Below, in pieces: positions 21,566-32,821 of a DNA stretch of 64,000 bases. The notes beneath the pieces were generated by a model. It was not told the origin of the DNA. It worked only from the letters and a program-made list of their open reading frames with translations, and made no database searches. Numbering within the stretch: position 1 is the first letter of the stretch; each line of letters opens with the position of its first letter. Both the position numbers and the translations under genes were made by a program. The stretch comes from Euwallacea fornicatus (Eukaryota > Arthropoda > Insecta > Coleoptera > Curculionidae): assembly GCF_040115645.1 (NCBI RefSeq), contig NC_089575.1, positions 186,001 through 250,000 of the forward strand, written 5' to 3'.

Positions 21566-22457
21566 TAGGGTGATTCATAAACATACCAACAAACTTTCAG
21601 AAGTTGTAGGAGCTCATAAAAGAAATAAATAGATTGAATAAAGTTAGATCCAAAATTCCTTCCTTTTCAAGATACAGAGTGTTTAATTTCTTTTTTTTAT
21701 ATTTTGAGAGTTTCAAAAACAGTTTGGGGCAAGGAGATAAAATTAGGGACACGCTATGCAGGGACAAATGTGCATGTTCTGTAGTAGGGAAAATATTTCC
21801 ACCTATACTAGTGGCATCCATGTGGCTGTTCCATGGGATGATTTGATGAAAAAATAGTACACCACTGATTTTTCAATACAACTATATTTTTTAATATTCC
21901 ATTAATTCTTAATAAAAAAGGTCTCTTAGTGTTTTATTGTCAAGTAGCAGTTTTCAAGATAAAAAACTGTTTTCCATTCCTGCGACTATTAAAAAACTAG
22001 TATAGGTTTCCAAGTACGATTTTTTTAAATTCTTTGGAAGAAATTAATTTAAATTTCTTTTAATAGTTTAGTAAATGTAAAGGACATGAAGACAAATGTG
22101 TTTGAAAAGTGCCTCATTGCAAAATAATGCTCTTTTTCCAAAGCATGGTGCCGTTAAATTTTAAGCCATTTACATATGCAGAATCGTTAGATACCTACAC
22201 GGACGCCACTGGTGTAGGTGGAAATTTTCTGCTTCCTCGAGAACATGCACATTTATACCGCCACAGCGTGTCCCTAATTTCATATCCTTATCGAAAATCA
22301 TTTTCGAAATATTCAAAAAATATTTAAAAGAAAGATTTTAAACATTTTGTATCTTAGAAACAAAGCAATTTCGGACCTAATTTTATTCGATCTAAATATT
22401 TGTTTTTTTCGACTGTACATCCTCTGAGAGTTGTCGGTTTGTTTACGAAACACCCTG
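21566..22457. mobile_element. Fold-back MITE with ~260 bp arms
   Basis: Ends TAGGGTG and CACCCTG at TA targets. The left arm, about 21,566-21,825, pairs with about 22,195-22,457, including an inner block with GGGACACGCTATG and GTGGCATCC. The 892 bp element has no transposase motif in either strand. It is best read as a non-autonomous relative of the long-TIR mariner-like elements here. Confidence 0.75.
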
Positions 22458-24715
22458 TATATTGGCAGTACGACCGGGGTTTTCCTATCAGATGTGAGCA
22501 GCCGGGCTACTCCGGCAGCTGATCCTATGAGACCCGTTCGTGCTAAAATTCCCCCTGCTTTATGCTAACGTTGGATTCAGAGATCTTGTTAGCTTATGAT
22601 ACTTAAGGATACATTTTTGGTCATTATCTTTTTCAAAGGAAAAATAGTGTTTGTAAATTGATATCAAATACAAATTCCATTTTACCGGACGGATCAAAGT
22701 TCGCAAAAACGAAGAGTTGTGGCAATGGATGAGTACGTTAACGGCGTTAAAATTTCAACCGAATTAAACAATTAAAAACCACCAAAAATGTATTACAAAT
22801 TTGAAACATCTTTAAGATGGTCAAAGAGTGAGTCGACAGCTGTGCAGAAAATTATATGACATTTTTGGATACCGTGTGCCAGTTGCAGCCAACGCAATAA
22901 CGAAACACATCCAGAACAGTACGAGAATATATCTCACAATCAAACCACTGGCACTGGTACGGCAAAATCATTTTTACCATTCTAAATTAGAAAAAAATAC
23001 ATTTTGCCTTCAATTTCGTTTTTTACACCTTAAATCTACTTAAATGGGCATTTTATTACTCTCCGAACTGGTTATATTCAAGCTATAACTGATTGTTAAT
23101 GAAGGTAACACCAACAAAGATAATGATTCAGTGCAATGGTTGGCCTAACGGACAACCATGCTCTTCAAATCTGAATTTTTTCTCGATGATTTTCTCGTCG
23201 AGCTAAGCAGCCTGATTGATTTGAGGGCAATGCTGATTTCGCAGTGTATGATAAGATTGCATAGAGTGGTTTATGATCTAAATATTCACGTCAGTTATTG
23301 TCTCAGAGGTACTCGGGCGGAAGAAGGGTTCAGATTTTAATTGTGACACCAGAGATAAGATCAATCAAGATGTTCGAATATTCAGTGTATAGTATTATGA
23401 CAGGTATGAAATTTCGAATAATCAACTAAGTAACCAACAAAGCTAATATTTTTAGTATTTGTCTTTTCGCACTTTATGCAGTCTCTACACATAAATAACC
23501 ATTTTTTTACATTACCGCACGCACCACGTACCAACATACGTATGGCTACAGACTTAAAAATACTATAGTATAATACATAATATGTATATAGTACCTATAA
23601 GTGCCTCCTATCTGTCCTGAATCCATCGCATGATATTATTCCGTAGTTACTCTAAAAAACAAAACAAAAAAATCAATGATTTTTCACTGAAGTGAAATGT
23701 ATTTCGCTTTAATTTGATTGAAAATGATTAAGAGAAACAATTTTGCCGCATCTCGCCAGAGAGTTAAGTGATGGTTGGACCACATAGAGGCTCCAAGGCG
23801 AACAAACAGAAACCAGAACTGCTGGATCCGTGCTTGCGGGAGCGATCCTGAAGGCGTCATGATCACAGTGGGACTCTTATAGTGAAGAATTGATTACTAA
23901 CCGGGCAATGGGGGAAAGCCCGGATGGGCAGACCAATGTATTAGACTTAACTGGTCATTTCTGGCAAAAAGAAACTCGAAGCTTCAATGGAAATGCACAA
24001 CGAACCAATTAACCGCTTTCAAATTAATAAGACGCTTGCAAACATTAAGGAAAAATTAAGGACCATTAAGGATAATTAGGGACGTGGGTGAATTATCGTG
24101 GGATCGTGCCGGTGAGTCTTGACGTCACAAGTACGAAACGAGTTGTGCAAGAAAAGAACCTCGAACAAGATTACGCGGACCTTTCATCCATAATCTTCCC
24201 GAAGGTCGTGGAACTACTCGAGATGCACAAAATGAGGACGATTTGAGTGGTGAAGAGATTTAAAAAGATTTCGAATCACTGAATTGCAAATCGAAATTCA
24301 CGAATTTTTTTATAATCGATTAAGTTGGAGCCAACATGAGCAGAAAAAAAAAGATCCAGGAATTAGTGCCATAAACCATGTTCGCTCAGCAAATGGTTCT
24401 CTCTCGGCATTTTTAAATCGTTTACTGAATCACATATCGAAATTCTAGAATTTCCACAATTTAATAAGTAGTGAAAATGACGATCAGACTTGACACCATT
24501 TGATTTTACAAGCTACGGGCACGCCGCGAGTGATTCAACCTTGAGCACTTCCGAATTTCTGCATTTCAAATCGAAATTGGAGTTTCCTGTATTATACAAA
24601 GTGTTTTATTAGTGCGTGAAAGTGCGATATCTCAGTAAATATGAGTTTTAAAAGGAAATATTTTATACTAAAGTTTTCAGTCATTAAAAGGTATGTATTT
24701 TAAAATTGTTTTAAA
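22458..24715. other. 2.2 kb without recognisable gene
   Basis: Only short frames occur. A frame at 22,828-23,043 and another at 23,158-23,340 have no recognisable motif. The part 23,700-24,250 has higher GC and may be an old element, but no ends or coding motif could be defined. An ACAGGGT end follows TA at 24,720 without a visible partner. Confidence 0.4.
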
Positions 24716-24894
24716 ATATACAGGGTCTACCACAAATATACGGCAGTATCAAATTATATTTTTTTTTATGGAAACATCCAATTTTTGTACCATTTTCGGA
24801 TTTATCGTCAAATTTTTAGGTCAATTTATGTAAAGGGTATTATGTGAGAAAATGACCATTTTCGAGTTATTCGGGAAGAATCGAAAATTTACAG

Positions 24895-25840
24895 ATAGCT
24901 GCAAGCTCTCGCAGAAATCGGTGTTGATTGGGCTGGAAAAGAACCCTATAAGCTACGTTTTGACGAGTTTTAATGAAAAAATAGAACATTTTCATAACCG
25001 CCGAAGTAAGCCTCCGAAATTACATGACTTCAACCCCATTAACTTGGTTATTTCAAATCGAATGCCCCAATTTTCTCGACGGCATAATGTTCAGAATCAA
25101 AAAAATTAGAAATTTTGATAATGCTGCCCCATCCCTAACCCGTTTTTAAGTTCTCGATAATTGCTCCTTTTTTTCCTCCAAATATTTCAAAATGTCGCAC
25201 CAGTGACGTCACCATAAGCAAACGTTACGCGGTGCCCGGTATGAGATGTTAAAAAAAAGTAAATAGGGCTTTTGTAGCAAGACTGCAACTGTGTTCTGAT
25301 CGAAAGGAGGACAATTTGCGAATTTGTTGTGAATACCTCATTTGCATAAAAATAAAATTATTTCTCGTAGTTTTAATACTCAACGTCACCGGGCATCGCA
25401 TTACGTTTCCCTATGGTGACGTCACCGGGCTTCGCGTAACATTTCCCTATGGTGACGTCACCGGGCATCGCGTAACATTTGCCTATGGTGACGTCATCGG
25501 TGCAACTTTTTAAACGTTTAGAAGCCAAAAAGGGGCAATTATCAGAAAATTAGAAACGACTACGTTGAGGAATTCCAGTAAAAAAAAACATAACTTTTGC
25601 TACTATCACACTTTTAACACGGACTCTGTCCTGATCTTTAATGATCAAAAACTTTGATGTGAAACATTTCCTTCTTAATCTCATATTTATTAAAATCTCA
25701 CACTTTAAAGTACCAATGACCAACTCTGTATAGAATTTAATTACACTTAGAATAGTGTAATCAGTAAAGAATAGAAATGAACCAAAGGTGAAGTGGTTGA
25801 TTTCGTAAGATATGGGATTTTCTTCGTCAGGGCAGCCTTT
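24895..25840. mobile_element. Fold-back element carrying TGACGTCA repeats
   Basis: Inverted similarity is seen in three blocks. Around 24,925-24,970 pairs with 25,795-25,830 (both encode ENPISY or KNPISY in inverse orientation). Around 25,135-25,200 pairs with 25,500-25,560. The inverted TGACGTCAC segment at 25,202-25,245 pairs with the tandem repeats at 25,381-25,500. The outer ends are not defined. No transposase is visible. Composition and symmetry fit a hairpin-forming non-autonomous element. Confidence 0.6.
25381..25500 (+). repeat. 36-bp tandem repeat with CRE-type octamers
   Basis: About 3.3 copies of a 36-base unit. The palindromic octamer TGACGTCA, the consensus of cAMP-response (CREB/ATF) sites, falls at 25,417, 25,453 and 25,489, exactly 36 bases apart, with a degenerate copy at 25,381. 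A further perfect octamer lies at 25,204 in the inverted arm. The unit is GC-rich against an AT-rich background. Confidence 0.85.
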
Positions 25841-26900
25841 TTGGTACTTTTCAATTATCAAATTAAGTAAACTATGTTCGTTTTTATTTGTTTTTTTCTT
25901 ACAGGACTTAGGCAAATTGGACGTATACAGAGTGACCAAAAATTTGGTATCAAATTTTAAATGACAACACCGTTTTTTTTTTATTTCACGTCATCTATGA
26001 TGTGAAATTCGGTAATTCCCCGCATACATCATGTAGACTATATTCTACACAGATATTTCATTTGTGGTTAATAAGGTAGAAAGCTATTTGACACAGAGAG
26101 TAGCGATCTGGCTTTTTTTAGAACAGTTTTCAAAGATCCATTACATTATCAAATAAAAGAGTTTTTTTGAAAATTTCAAATTTGTGTTTTGTAAAACTAA
26201 AATAAGGAGGTACAATCCGCTGCCTATTGTCTAACTCAGATGGGTTTTTATTACACCCGCTGTATTCTACAAAATTGGAAAATATATTAATATTGTTAAT
26301 AATATATTTATTATGTTTTGTTAATATTTTAAAAACATTTTAATATCGATATAAAACGAACTATATGGATTACATACCATTAAAATTGCATGCAGAATCT
26401 AAATATGAAGTAAAAACGATTTTGCCATTTAAAAAATATTTTTGATGTCCAGTGTTCGGACCAGGGAAGATATAAAACATTTAAAGTCTGTAATTTTATT
26501 TAATCTATACGATAGATAGTTTCTGAAGCAATGAACGATTTGACGAATTATGGACATGTAAATCGTGTAATACCGCGGAACCGGGTTCGAATTAATTATT
26601 TATAGCCTAGTCCGTCCTCCTCAATACTATAAACGAGACACCTTTAGTAGTAAAATCGGCCATGAAATGTATATTATTTCTACATTCCAAGAAACGATTA
26701 TTTCTCTTTCGAATATTGAAAAATTACGAAAATTGTGACAAAAAAATGTGATAAAAAGAATAGCAGAAAATCACTCAATTTTTAAAGGTACTTCTACTAT
26801 CACTTCAAACCGTTTATGATATAAGTAGGTAGATAAGTACTTATTCTAGAATTATCGTCTAGTTATCTACATATCACATTATACGCATTACAAAACCAGA
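25841..26900. other. 1 kb without recognisable gene
   Basis: AT-rich. An ACAGAGTG-like end near 25,928 and an ACACCCGCTGTA end near 26,256-26,267 may be old terminal repeats, but their interiors do not pair convincingly. A duplicated TAGGTAGATAAGTACTTA-like stretch near 26,825 is low-complexity. Confidence 0.35.
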
Positions 26901-27305
26901 ATAAATATTTAAATCTAAGATATTGATCCTATTTTATTAGTATTTCGTCCAATAACCCTTATTGGCGATAACTGCCCCACATCTTTCAGGCATTGATCGA
27001 ATTAAATTATCAATTGTCTCTTGTTTGACGTGTTGCCATGTTTGGACGATCTCTTAGTATAATAACGCCCTGTTCGAAAAATTTTTGGTTCCAATTTGCC
27101 TTGCCACAATCTCCCATAAATTCTCTATGGGATTTAAGTCGGGAGATTGCGGTGGCCATTTCAGAACTACAATTTTTTCGTTCATCAGCCACTGCTTCAC
27201 CAGTTTGGAAGAGTGTTTGGGGTCGTTGTCATGTTAGAAAATAAATTTCAGGGGCATTTCCCATTCAGCATAGGGTTTCATTGTGTTTTCAAGGATGTTT
27301 AAATA

Positions 27306-28587
27306 CCAGGTCTGTAGATATGAAACCGGAATTTGCCTCCAAATATCCCTAGTGGTCAATATACGTAATATTATCGTGTTATTAGGGTACTATATCTCTT
27401 ATTTACATCTGAGAATGATTTTCAAATCATAACAATACAGGTTCAATACTGCAGTACAGTTTGCAGTAGCTTTGAGTATGTCGAATTTTGTGCCTACGAA
27501 TTACGATTTGCTGCAGACAGCATTGATTTTCTGTTACCATTTGAAAAAAACGGCTGCAGATTCACATCGCATGCTTGTTGAAGCTTACGGTGAACGTGCC
27601 CTTCGAAAATCACAGTGCTGTGAGCGGTTTAAAAAATTCAAAAGTGGCAATTTTGACGTCGATAACGAAGAGGGTGGAAAACCACCGAAAAAGTTTGAAG
27701 ACGGCGAGTTGCGAGCTTTGTTAGATGAGGACGATGCTCGAACGCAACAACAATTAGCGAACCAATCAAATGTGACGCGAGAAGCCATTTTCATTCACTT
27801 GAAAGCTATGGGAAAAATTCAGAAGATGGGAAAATGGGTTCCACATGAACTCGATGAAAGACAGCAAGAAAATCGAAAAACCACTTGCCAATTGTTGCTT
27901 ACCAGGTATAACAGAAAGTCATTTCTTCATCGAATTGTGACTGGTGACGAAAAATGGATCTATTTTGAAAATCCCAAACGTAAAAAATCATGGGTAACTC
28001 CAGGCGAACCATCAGCATCGTCAGCAAGACCAAATCGATATGGACGGAAAACAACGCTCTGTGTTTGGTGGGATCAAAAAGGAGTAATTTATCATGAGCT
28101 GCTAAAACCTGGAGAAACAGTTAATACTGAACGTTACCGACAACAAATGATGGATTTCCATGGAGCTTTGCGTGAAAGACGACCAGAATATCAAGAACGG
28201 CAACACAAGGTGATATTGCTTCATGATAATCACACACTGCAAAACTGGTGAAGGAAACGATAGGGACGTTTCATTGGGAAGTACTATCGCATGCGGCTTA
28301 TTCACCCGACTTAGCACCATTCGATTATCATTTATTTGCATCGATGGGACACGCTCTTGCAGAACAGCACCTCATCTCTTAAGAAACGGTTCAAAAATGG
28401 CTCGATGAATGGTTCGCCTCAAAAGAACGACAGTTCTTTTGCCGTGGCATCCACAAATTGCCAGAGAGATGGGAAAAATGTATATGGAACGATGAGAAAT
28501 ATTTCGAATAAAATACTTTTTATAATTATTGCGGAGCTAAGTTATACTTTCTATTAAGAGATTCTGGTTTCATATCTTCAGACCTGG
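27306..28587 (+). mobile_element. mariner element nested in Tc1
   Basis: A 1,282 bp insert with inverted ends reading CCAGGTCTG.AGATATGAAA and TA duplicated at 27,304-27,305 and 28,588-28,589. It is opposite in orientation to the Tc1 gene it interrupts. Its ends and transposase differ from those of the mariner at 3,361-4,626, so it is a different mariner lineage. Confidence 0.9.
27478..28510 (+). pseudogene. mariner transposase, frameshifted near second Asp
   Basis: Start ATG 27,478 (an upstream TTG is less likely). The intact N-terminal 258 codons show the HTH region with CCERFKKFKSGNFDV, the linker WVPHELDERQQEN, VTGDEKWIYFENPKRKKSW (first D), LCVWWDQKGV and KVILLHDN (second D). Just after LLHDN the frame shifts, giving a stop at 28,249-28,251. 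Beyond it, another frame carries SPDLAPFDYHLF (third D) and GIHKLPERWEK. A further stop lies near 28,380. Length would be about 345 residues, normal for mariner. Confidence 0.88.
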
Positions 28588-29519
28588 TAGACGAACCGGT
28601 CCATGATTCCCTCGATTTGCGTGATTGGACCAATTCCATAGAACGAAGAGCAACCCCAAACCATGACGCTACCGCCTCCATGTTTAACAGTGGTCGAAAC
28701 ATATTTTGGGTCCAGTCTTTTGCCTTTGGGGCTGTGTACGTAATTTGCCCCGTCACTTCCAAATAAGTTAAATTTCGATTCGTCACTAAAAAGCACCCGT
28801 TTCCAATCATTAAATGTCCAGTTAAGGTGACGCGTCACAAACAACATTCTTGCGTCCCTTTTTTTTTTTGATAAAAATGGTTTTTTCGCTGGTCTTCTTC
28901 CTGGAAGTCCAGCTTCGACCAATCTACGTCTTATCGTTCTCGAAGACACTTCTCCGTCTTCTAGCTCTGCCAGAATACGAGTTGAGGACTTCTTTGGTTC
29001 TTTTTGGATTAGACTTTTAATGCGCCATTCCAGTTTTTCATCGGTTTTCCTAGGTCGACCTCTTCGTTTTAAATTAAATACCTTTCCGCGAATATTGTAA
29101 GTTTTAGCGATTTTGGAAACTACTTTTTTAGAAACGTTAAATTGGTCACTGATCGTTTTCTGTGAACGGCCACTTTTGTATGCTTGAATGATTTTTTCTT
29201 TCAAATCAATCGAATAATAATGTCCGCGGGGCATTTTAAAAACTTAAATTAAATGCTCTCAAGGCATTGACAATCTTTAATAACGTATCTGTTGATGAAT
29301 GAAGGAAGTCGTCCTAATTTTGTCCAGAAAATATTTAAGGAATTTCACAAAAAATTATTTGGTACTCTTGCAATAAACAAATATGGGGACTAATACTAAA
29401 AAACTTTCTTGGTATGTTTCATAGAGACGCATGATAGGCACTGAATTTAGCAAACAAGTGTATTTGTTTATTTATTGGGAAATGAAAAAAGTCGCTCTAA
29501 TTTTGTCCATTACTATATG

Positions 29520-30308
29520 CAGGGTGTTTCCTAACTACGTGTAAAAAATTTAAAAGCGTAATCCTCGACTGATTTTGAGTCTAAAATGTCTAATAAACAT
29601 ATGGCGGCAAATGCTTTGTTTCCAAGATACAGGGTGTTGAAATGTGACAAGAAAAAGAGATTTTATTTCCAAAATGACTCAATTTGAGTGTTTGAATTTT
29701 AGAAAAGACAATTCCGGGGGTTCCGGGTTTTTCTTCAATACGTCTTAGGATTTCTTCCTCCACTTCTGGTGTTCGACGTGTTATTGGCTTTCCTCCTCCT
29801 GGAGTTTTCATAAGAGATCCTGTATCACAAAGACGTTGAAACAGGTTTTTATAGGTTTGGTGGTTGGGAGCTTGGTGGTTTGGAAACCTTTCCATGTAAA
29901 TGCGCCTCGCTGCCAAACACTTACCATCAGCAAGGCCGTAAACAAAAACCATATTTTCCATTTCTTGATTAGTGTAATTAAGCATTTGAAAAATTTTCAA
30001 AACTGAGGTATAATTTGATTTTTGGGACACAGAACTAAATTCTTTCACTTTAGAGAGTAAAACACCAATATAACACTGACTATCTTGTTTATAGTAGTGG
30101 AAGTAGCAAAAAAAACTAACAATAAATAAGTTAGTAAATACCATCAAACCTTTAGAAACCTTTAAAACCTTTTTCAACGTCTTTCAGTCAACACCCTGTA
30201 TCTTGGAAACAAGGCATTTGCGGACATACGTTTATTAGACATTTTTGACTCAAAATCAGTCGAGGATTACGCCTTTAAATTTTTTATACTTAGTTATGAA
30301 ACACCCTG
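29520..30308 (-). mobile_element. Deleted DD41D-type derivative keeping the HTH
   Basis: 789 bp between GCAGGGTGTTTCC and GAAACACCCTGT ends, with TA at the right edge. The arms pair over about 120 bases (29,520-29,640 with 30,187-30,308), including a GAGTCTAAAATGTCTAATAAA-like block. It lies against the right end of the Tc1 element. Confidence 0.85.
29590..29985 (-). CDS. Orphan transposase DNA-binding domain (DUF4817-type HTH)
   Basis: 131 codons from ATG 29,985; the open frame extends upstream to 30,177, but the upstream part has no motif. The first ~60 residues match the N-terminal HTH of insect mariner-like transposases: a VFVYGLADG core, ARRIYMERFPN, and a YKNLFQRLCDTGSL helix, then a TPGGGKP linker and a second HTH start, TPEVEEEILRRI. 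The catalytic region is absent and the frame ends in TIR sequence. If expressed, the product could bind the terminal repeats without cutting and so act as a repressor; this is inference. Confidence 0.6.
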   Translation of the reverse strand: MLNYTNQEMENMVFVYGLADGKCLAARRIYMERFPNHQAPNHQTYKNLFQRLCDTGSLMKTPGGGKPITRRTPEVEEEILRRIEEKPGTPGIVFSKIQTLKLSHFGNKISFSCHISTPCILETKHLPPYVY

Positions 30309-30310
30309 TA

Positions 30311-31790
30311 TAGAGAGAGATATGTTATTCCAAAAGCTGTTTAAATTGAAAAAATAGACATTTATTTGATAAAATCAGAGGTGTATACTCAATTGTGTGA
30401 GTAACTGTATACAAATGTATATCTTAAAATAAACGAATTGTCCAAAAATGATCTTCTCACTGAATGGTTTCAATTATTACATGTTTGGAAGATAATTAAA
30501 TGTTTGTCATTGTCATTTCAATGGAGCATTTTCATAGAGCGAGAACCTAAAATCCATTGTCTCCACCTCCTCCCCTACTCCCCCTCGTATTTTTTTTTTT
30601 AATTTGAAATGTTAAACAAATTTTAACTACAAATATTGAATGGCGTCTGTTGATTTCTTTGAAGTTTTATTCATATAAGGAGTTTCAGAAAAATGCAGTG
30701 ACTTACTGCTATAGCATTTTTATGCTCCCGTAAAGCACCGCACAGCTTTCGTAATCAAATTGGCATATTGCGTGTTAGGGAAATTTATCACAGTATCTCC
30801 AATATATCTGATTTATTGAACAAGATACGAAAGAGGTCAAATTAGGAAAGTGTTGCGCAATTTGATGCGCGTTTAGAATCCGCTTTGTGCAAAATTGAAA
30901 AAATTCCTAACGAATTTAGAAATATCCGCGAAAAACCGAACTTTTCAAATATCTCTTTTAGGAGATATTATATGAACTACTTATTGTAGAAGAATGGAAT
31001 CGGCAAATTGTTAAGGCAGGCACTATAAGCATTACAACATTGTCTTAAATCTGATATGAAAAAAAAAAATACAAATATATTAACCATAAAAATTTTGATT
31101 TTGCAGTAGTGAATTTGAAAGTTAACTTAATTCACCGTCTGTTTCAAGTTAAACTTGCGTAAGAGTTTGAAAATTACTCATAAAATAACTCTAAAAAAAT
31201 AAAGATCGTTTTAAGTCCCATTTATGGTGTAAAAGACGCAATTCCAACATACGACCCATGAAGAAAAATATTTTTTCCGTAACATTTGCATCTGCCGTGT
31301 TGGCATTTTAATTTTGCGAGAATATAGTTAGATTCCCCATAAAAAGTATATAAATTATATCCGAGTTTCATGTTTCTACCATAAGTAGTTTTTAGAATAT
31401 TTAAAGGAAACGACATCCGAAACGTTCGGTCTATCTTGGATACCTCCAGAATTATCTTCGAATTGAATATTAAACAGCTCTAATTTAACCACCTAGTATG
31501 CCTCCAAATAACGAAAATACCCATTTTCGAACTCGAAAAACGGACATCTGGTACACCTTCTGATAATAAAATTCCATAATTTTAAAAATAAATAAAAAAA
31601 TATTAATACCAGTAAAAATATTCTAGAATGATCCCATTGCAGATAAATTACAAAAGATAATACAAAACTTAAAAACGTGAAAGTAGAGCAAAATATTGTG
31701 AAAAAGTCCTTATAAAGATTAATCCGACGAAACCTCGTTACGGAAATATCACCCTCCAAAGGGGGTACTATGATCTAGATATTTTTGAAA
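30311..31790. other. 1.5 kb without recognisable gene
   Basis: Very AT-rich. Minus-strand frames at 31,222-31,416 and 31,493-31,759 lack motifs; the second is only hydrophobic because of T-rich sequence. No terminal repeats were identified. Confidence 0.4.
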
Positions 31791-31799
31791 CTAACTTTC

Positions 31800-32765
31800 T
31801 TTCAAATTAAGATAATGAAATGAAAATTGTAGGTAATAACCATACCATAAGACTCTTTAACTACCATAAATTTCATCAAAATCGGTTATAAATAAACGTA
31901 GTTTTGTAATTACTATTAAATGTGTTGTTTTTTTTTTAATGCGTTTGTTCCTTTGGATAATTAAGTGAATAATATTATTTTTTTATTGAACTAAAGTTTT
32001 TTGAAAAAAAAATTATCTACTTTTTTTTAATTCTGTATAGTTTAGTGAGAAATAATAATTTTTTAAATATTGTATGGTTTACAACAGTACATTGTTTATA
32101 ATATTTTCACACGGTAGACATCTGTCATAATGACAGTTTCATTATATTGATTGTCACTTACATTTTTGTACCTAACCTAAAATTTAATATACAAATTTAC
32201 TTTCTTTACTCTTTTGCTTTTTTATGTTCATTTGTAACTTTATGAGTTTGTTCATAGCTCTCTTTCAGCGGAAAGTCTATTTCCATTGCAGAAAGTGAAA
32301 ATCATTTTCGTGAAACTGTCAGCATAAAAAATGCATACGACGTAAAAAAATGTTAAAAAAAACTCACTGTTCTAAGTCATACATTATTTTAAAAATAATT
32401 ATTTCTGACTCATCTACGCAGAATTCAAAAAAATATGTTTTCCAATTTTTATTCAAAAAAGTGTAATTCATTAAAACATAATATTATTTGCTAATGAATT
32501 ACACTTTTTTGAATAAAAATTGGAAAACACATTTTTTCGAATTCTGCGTAGGTCGATGGCCCCTTTCCATTGGAAATAAAGATTTGTTAGATATAATATT
32601 ATTTGCTTGATAATTCAAACTATTAAAAAATATTCGAAAAAATTTTGTTAAGACCAACTAGAAAACTATTGTTATTATAGTCGATTTTGATGAAACTTAT
32701 GATAGTTAAAGACCAGTATGGTATAATTATTAGCTACAATTTTCAATTCATTCTCTTAGTCAAAA
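31800..32765. mobile_element. Fold-back element with inner perfect hairpin
   Basis: Outer arms 31,800-31,930 and 32,630-32,765 are inverted copies (shared TTTCATCAAAATCG and CTTTAACTA blocks). In the middle lies the hairpin at 32,411-32,552. There is no coding motif. The exact outer ends were not found. Confidence 0.6.
32411..32552. repeat. Near-perfect hairpin, ~60 bp arms
   Basis: Arms 32,412-32,473 and 32,492-32,551 read CTACGCAGAATTC ... GTGTAATTCATTA and its complement, with only a few mismatches and an 18-base AT loop. In single-stranded or RNA form this would give a very stable stem. Confidence 0.85.
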
Positions 32766-32821
32766 ACCAAATTATTTTAAGAAATAGGCAAAAGATAGGA
32801 CTCCTTTATATCTTTATTACA

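Larger units (their letters stand above)
26937..29234 (-). pseudogene. Tc1-like transposase, split and mutated
   Basis: From ATG 29,234 the frame has a Tc1 HTH (LKEKIIQAYKSGRSQKTIS), an RRGRPRK linker, a second HTH, then FSDESKFNLFGSDG (first D), GKRLDPKY, KHGGGSVMVWG and IEGIMDRFV. Here, at TA 28,588, the mariner interrupts. The remainder resumes at 27,303 and reads through HDNDPKHSS (second D) to SPDLNPIENLW (E), 34 residues apart by my count. A stop replaces the residue before HDND and another lies further on. The C-terminus ends with the NKGYWTKY motif at 26,937. Apart from the insertion and stops, the gene is full length. Confidence 0.85.
26937..29515 (-). mobile_element. Tc1-like element (DD34E), split by a mariner
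   Basis: Transposase gene on the minus strand in two parts separated by a 1,282 bp mariner at a TA target. The right terminal region has two direct copies of a GTCG.YCTAATTTTGTCC motif at 29,308 and 29,491, the IR/DR arrangement known from some Tc1 elements. The left terminal repeat beyond 26,937 could not be identified. Confidence 0.75.

Noticed and set aside
22828..23043. Possible mariner-like N-terminal domain
   Set aside because: Only a vague resemblance in a few residues, with no following catalytic block and no terminal repeats.
25381..25500. CRISPR-like direct repeats
   Set aside because: Units are contiguous 36-base tandem repeats without unique spacers, in an insect-type genome.
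25550..25939. 129-codon minus-strand frame that looks gene-sized
   Set aside because: It lies largely in the arm of the fold-back element and shares the NPISY phrase with the opposite arm. No domain or start context supports a gene.
24718..26267. Pairing the solo ends at 24,720, 25,928 and 26,256 into one element
   Set aside because: The sequences adjoining the ends do not match as inverted copies; two of them even read in the same direction.
31493..31759. Hydrophobic 88-codon minus-strand frame as a membrane protein
   Set aside because: Hydrophobicity follows from T-rich codons in AT-rich DNA; no start context or homologue-like motif.
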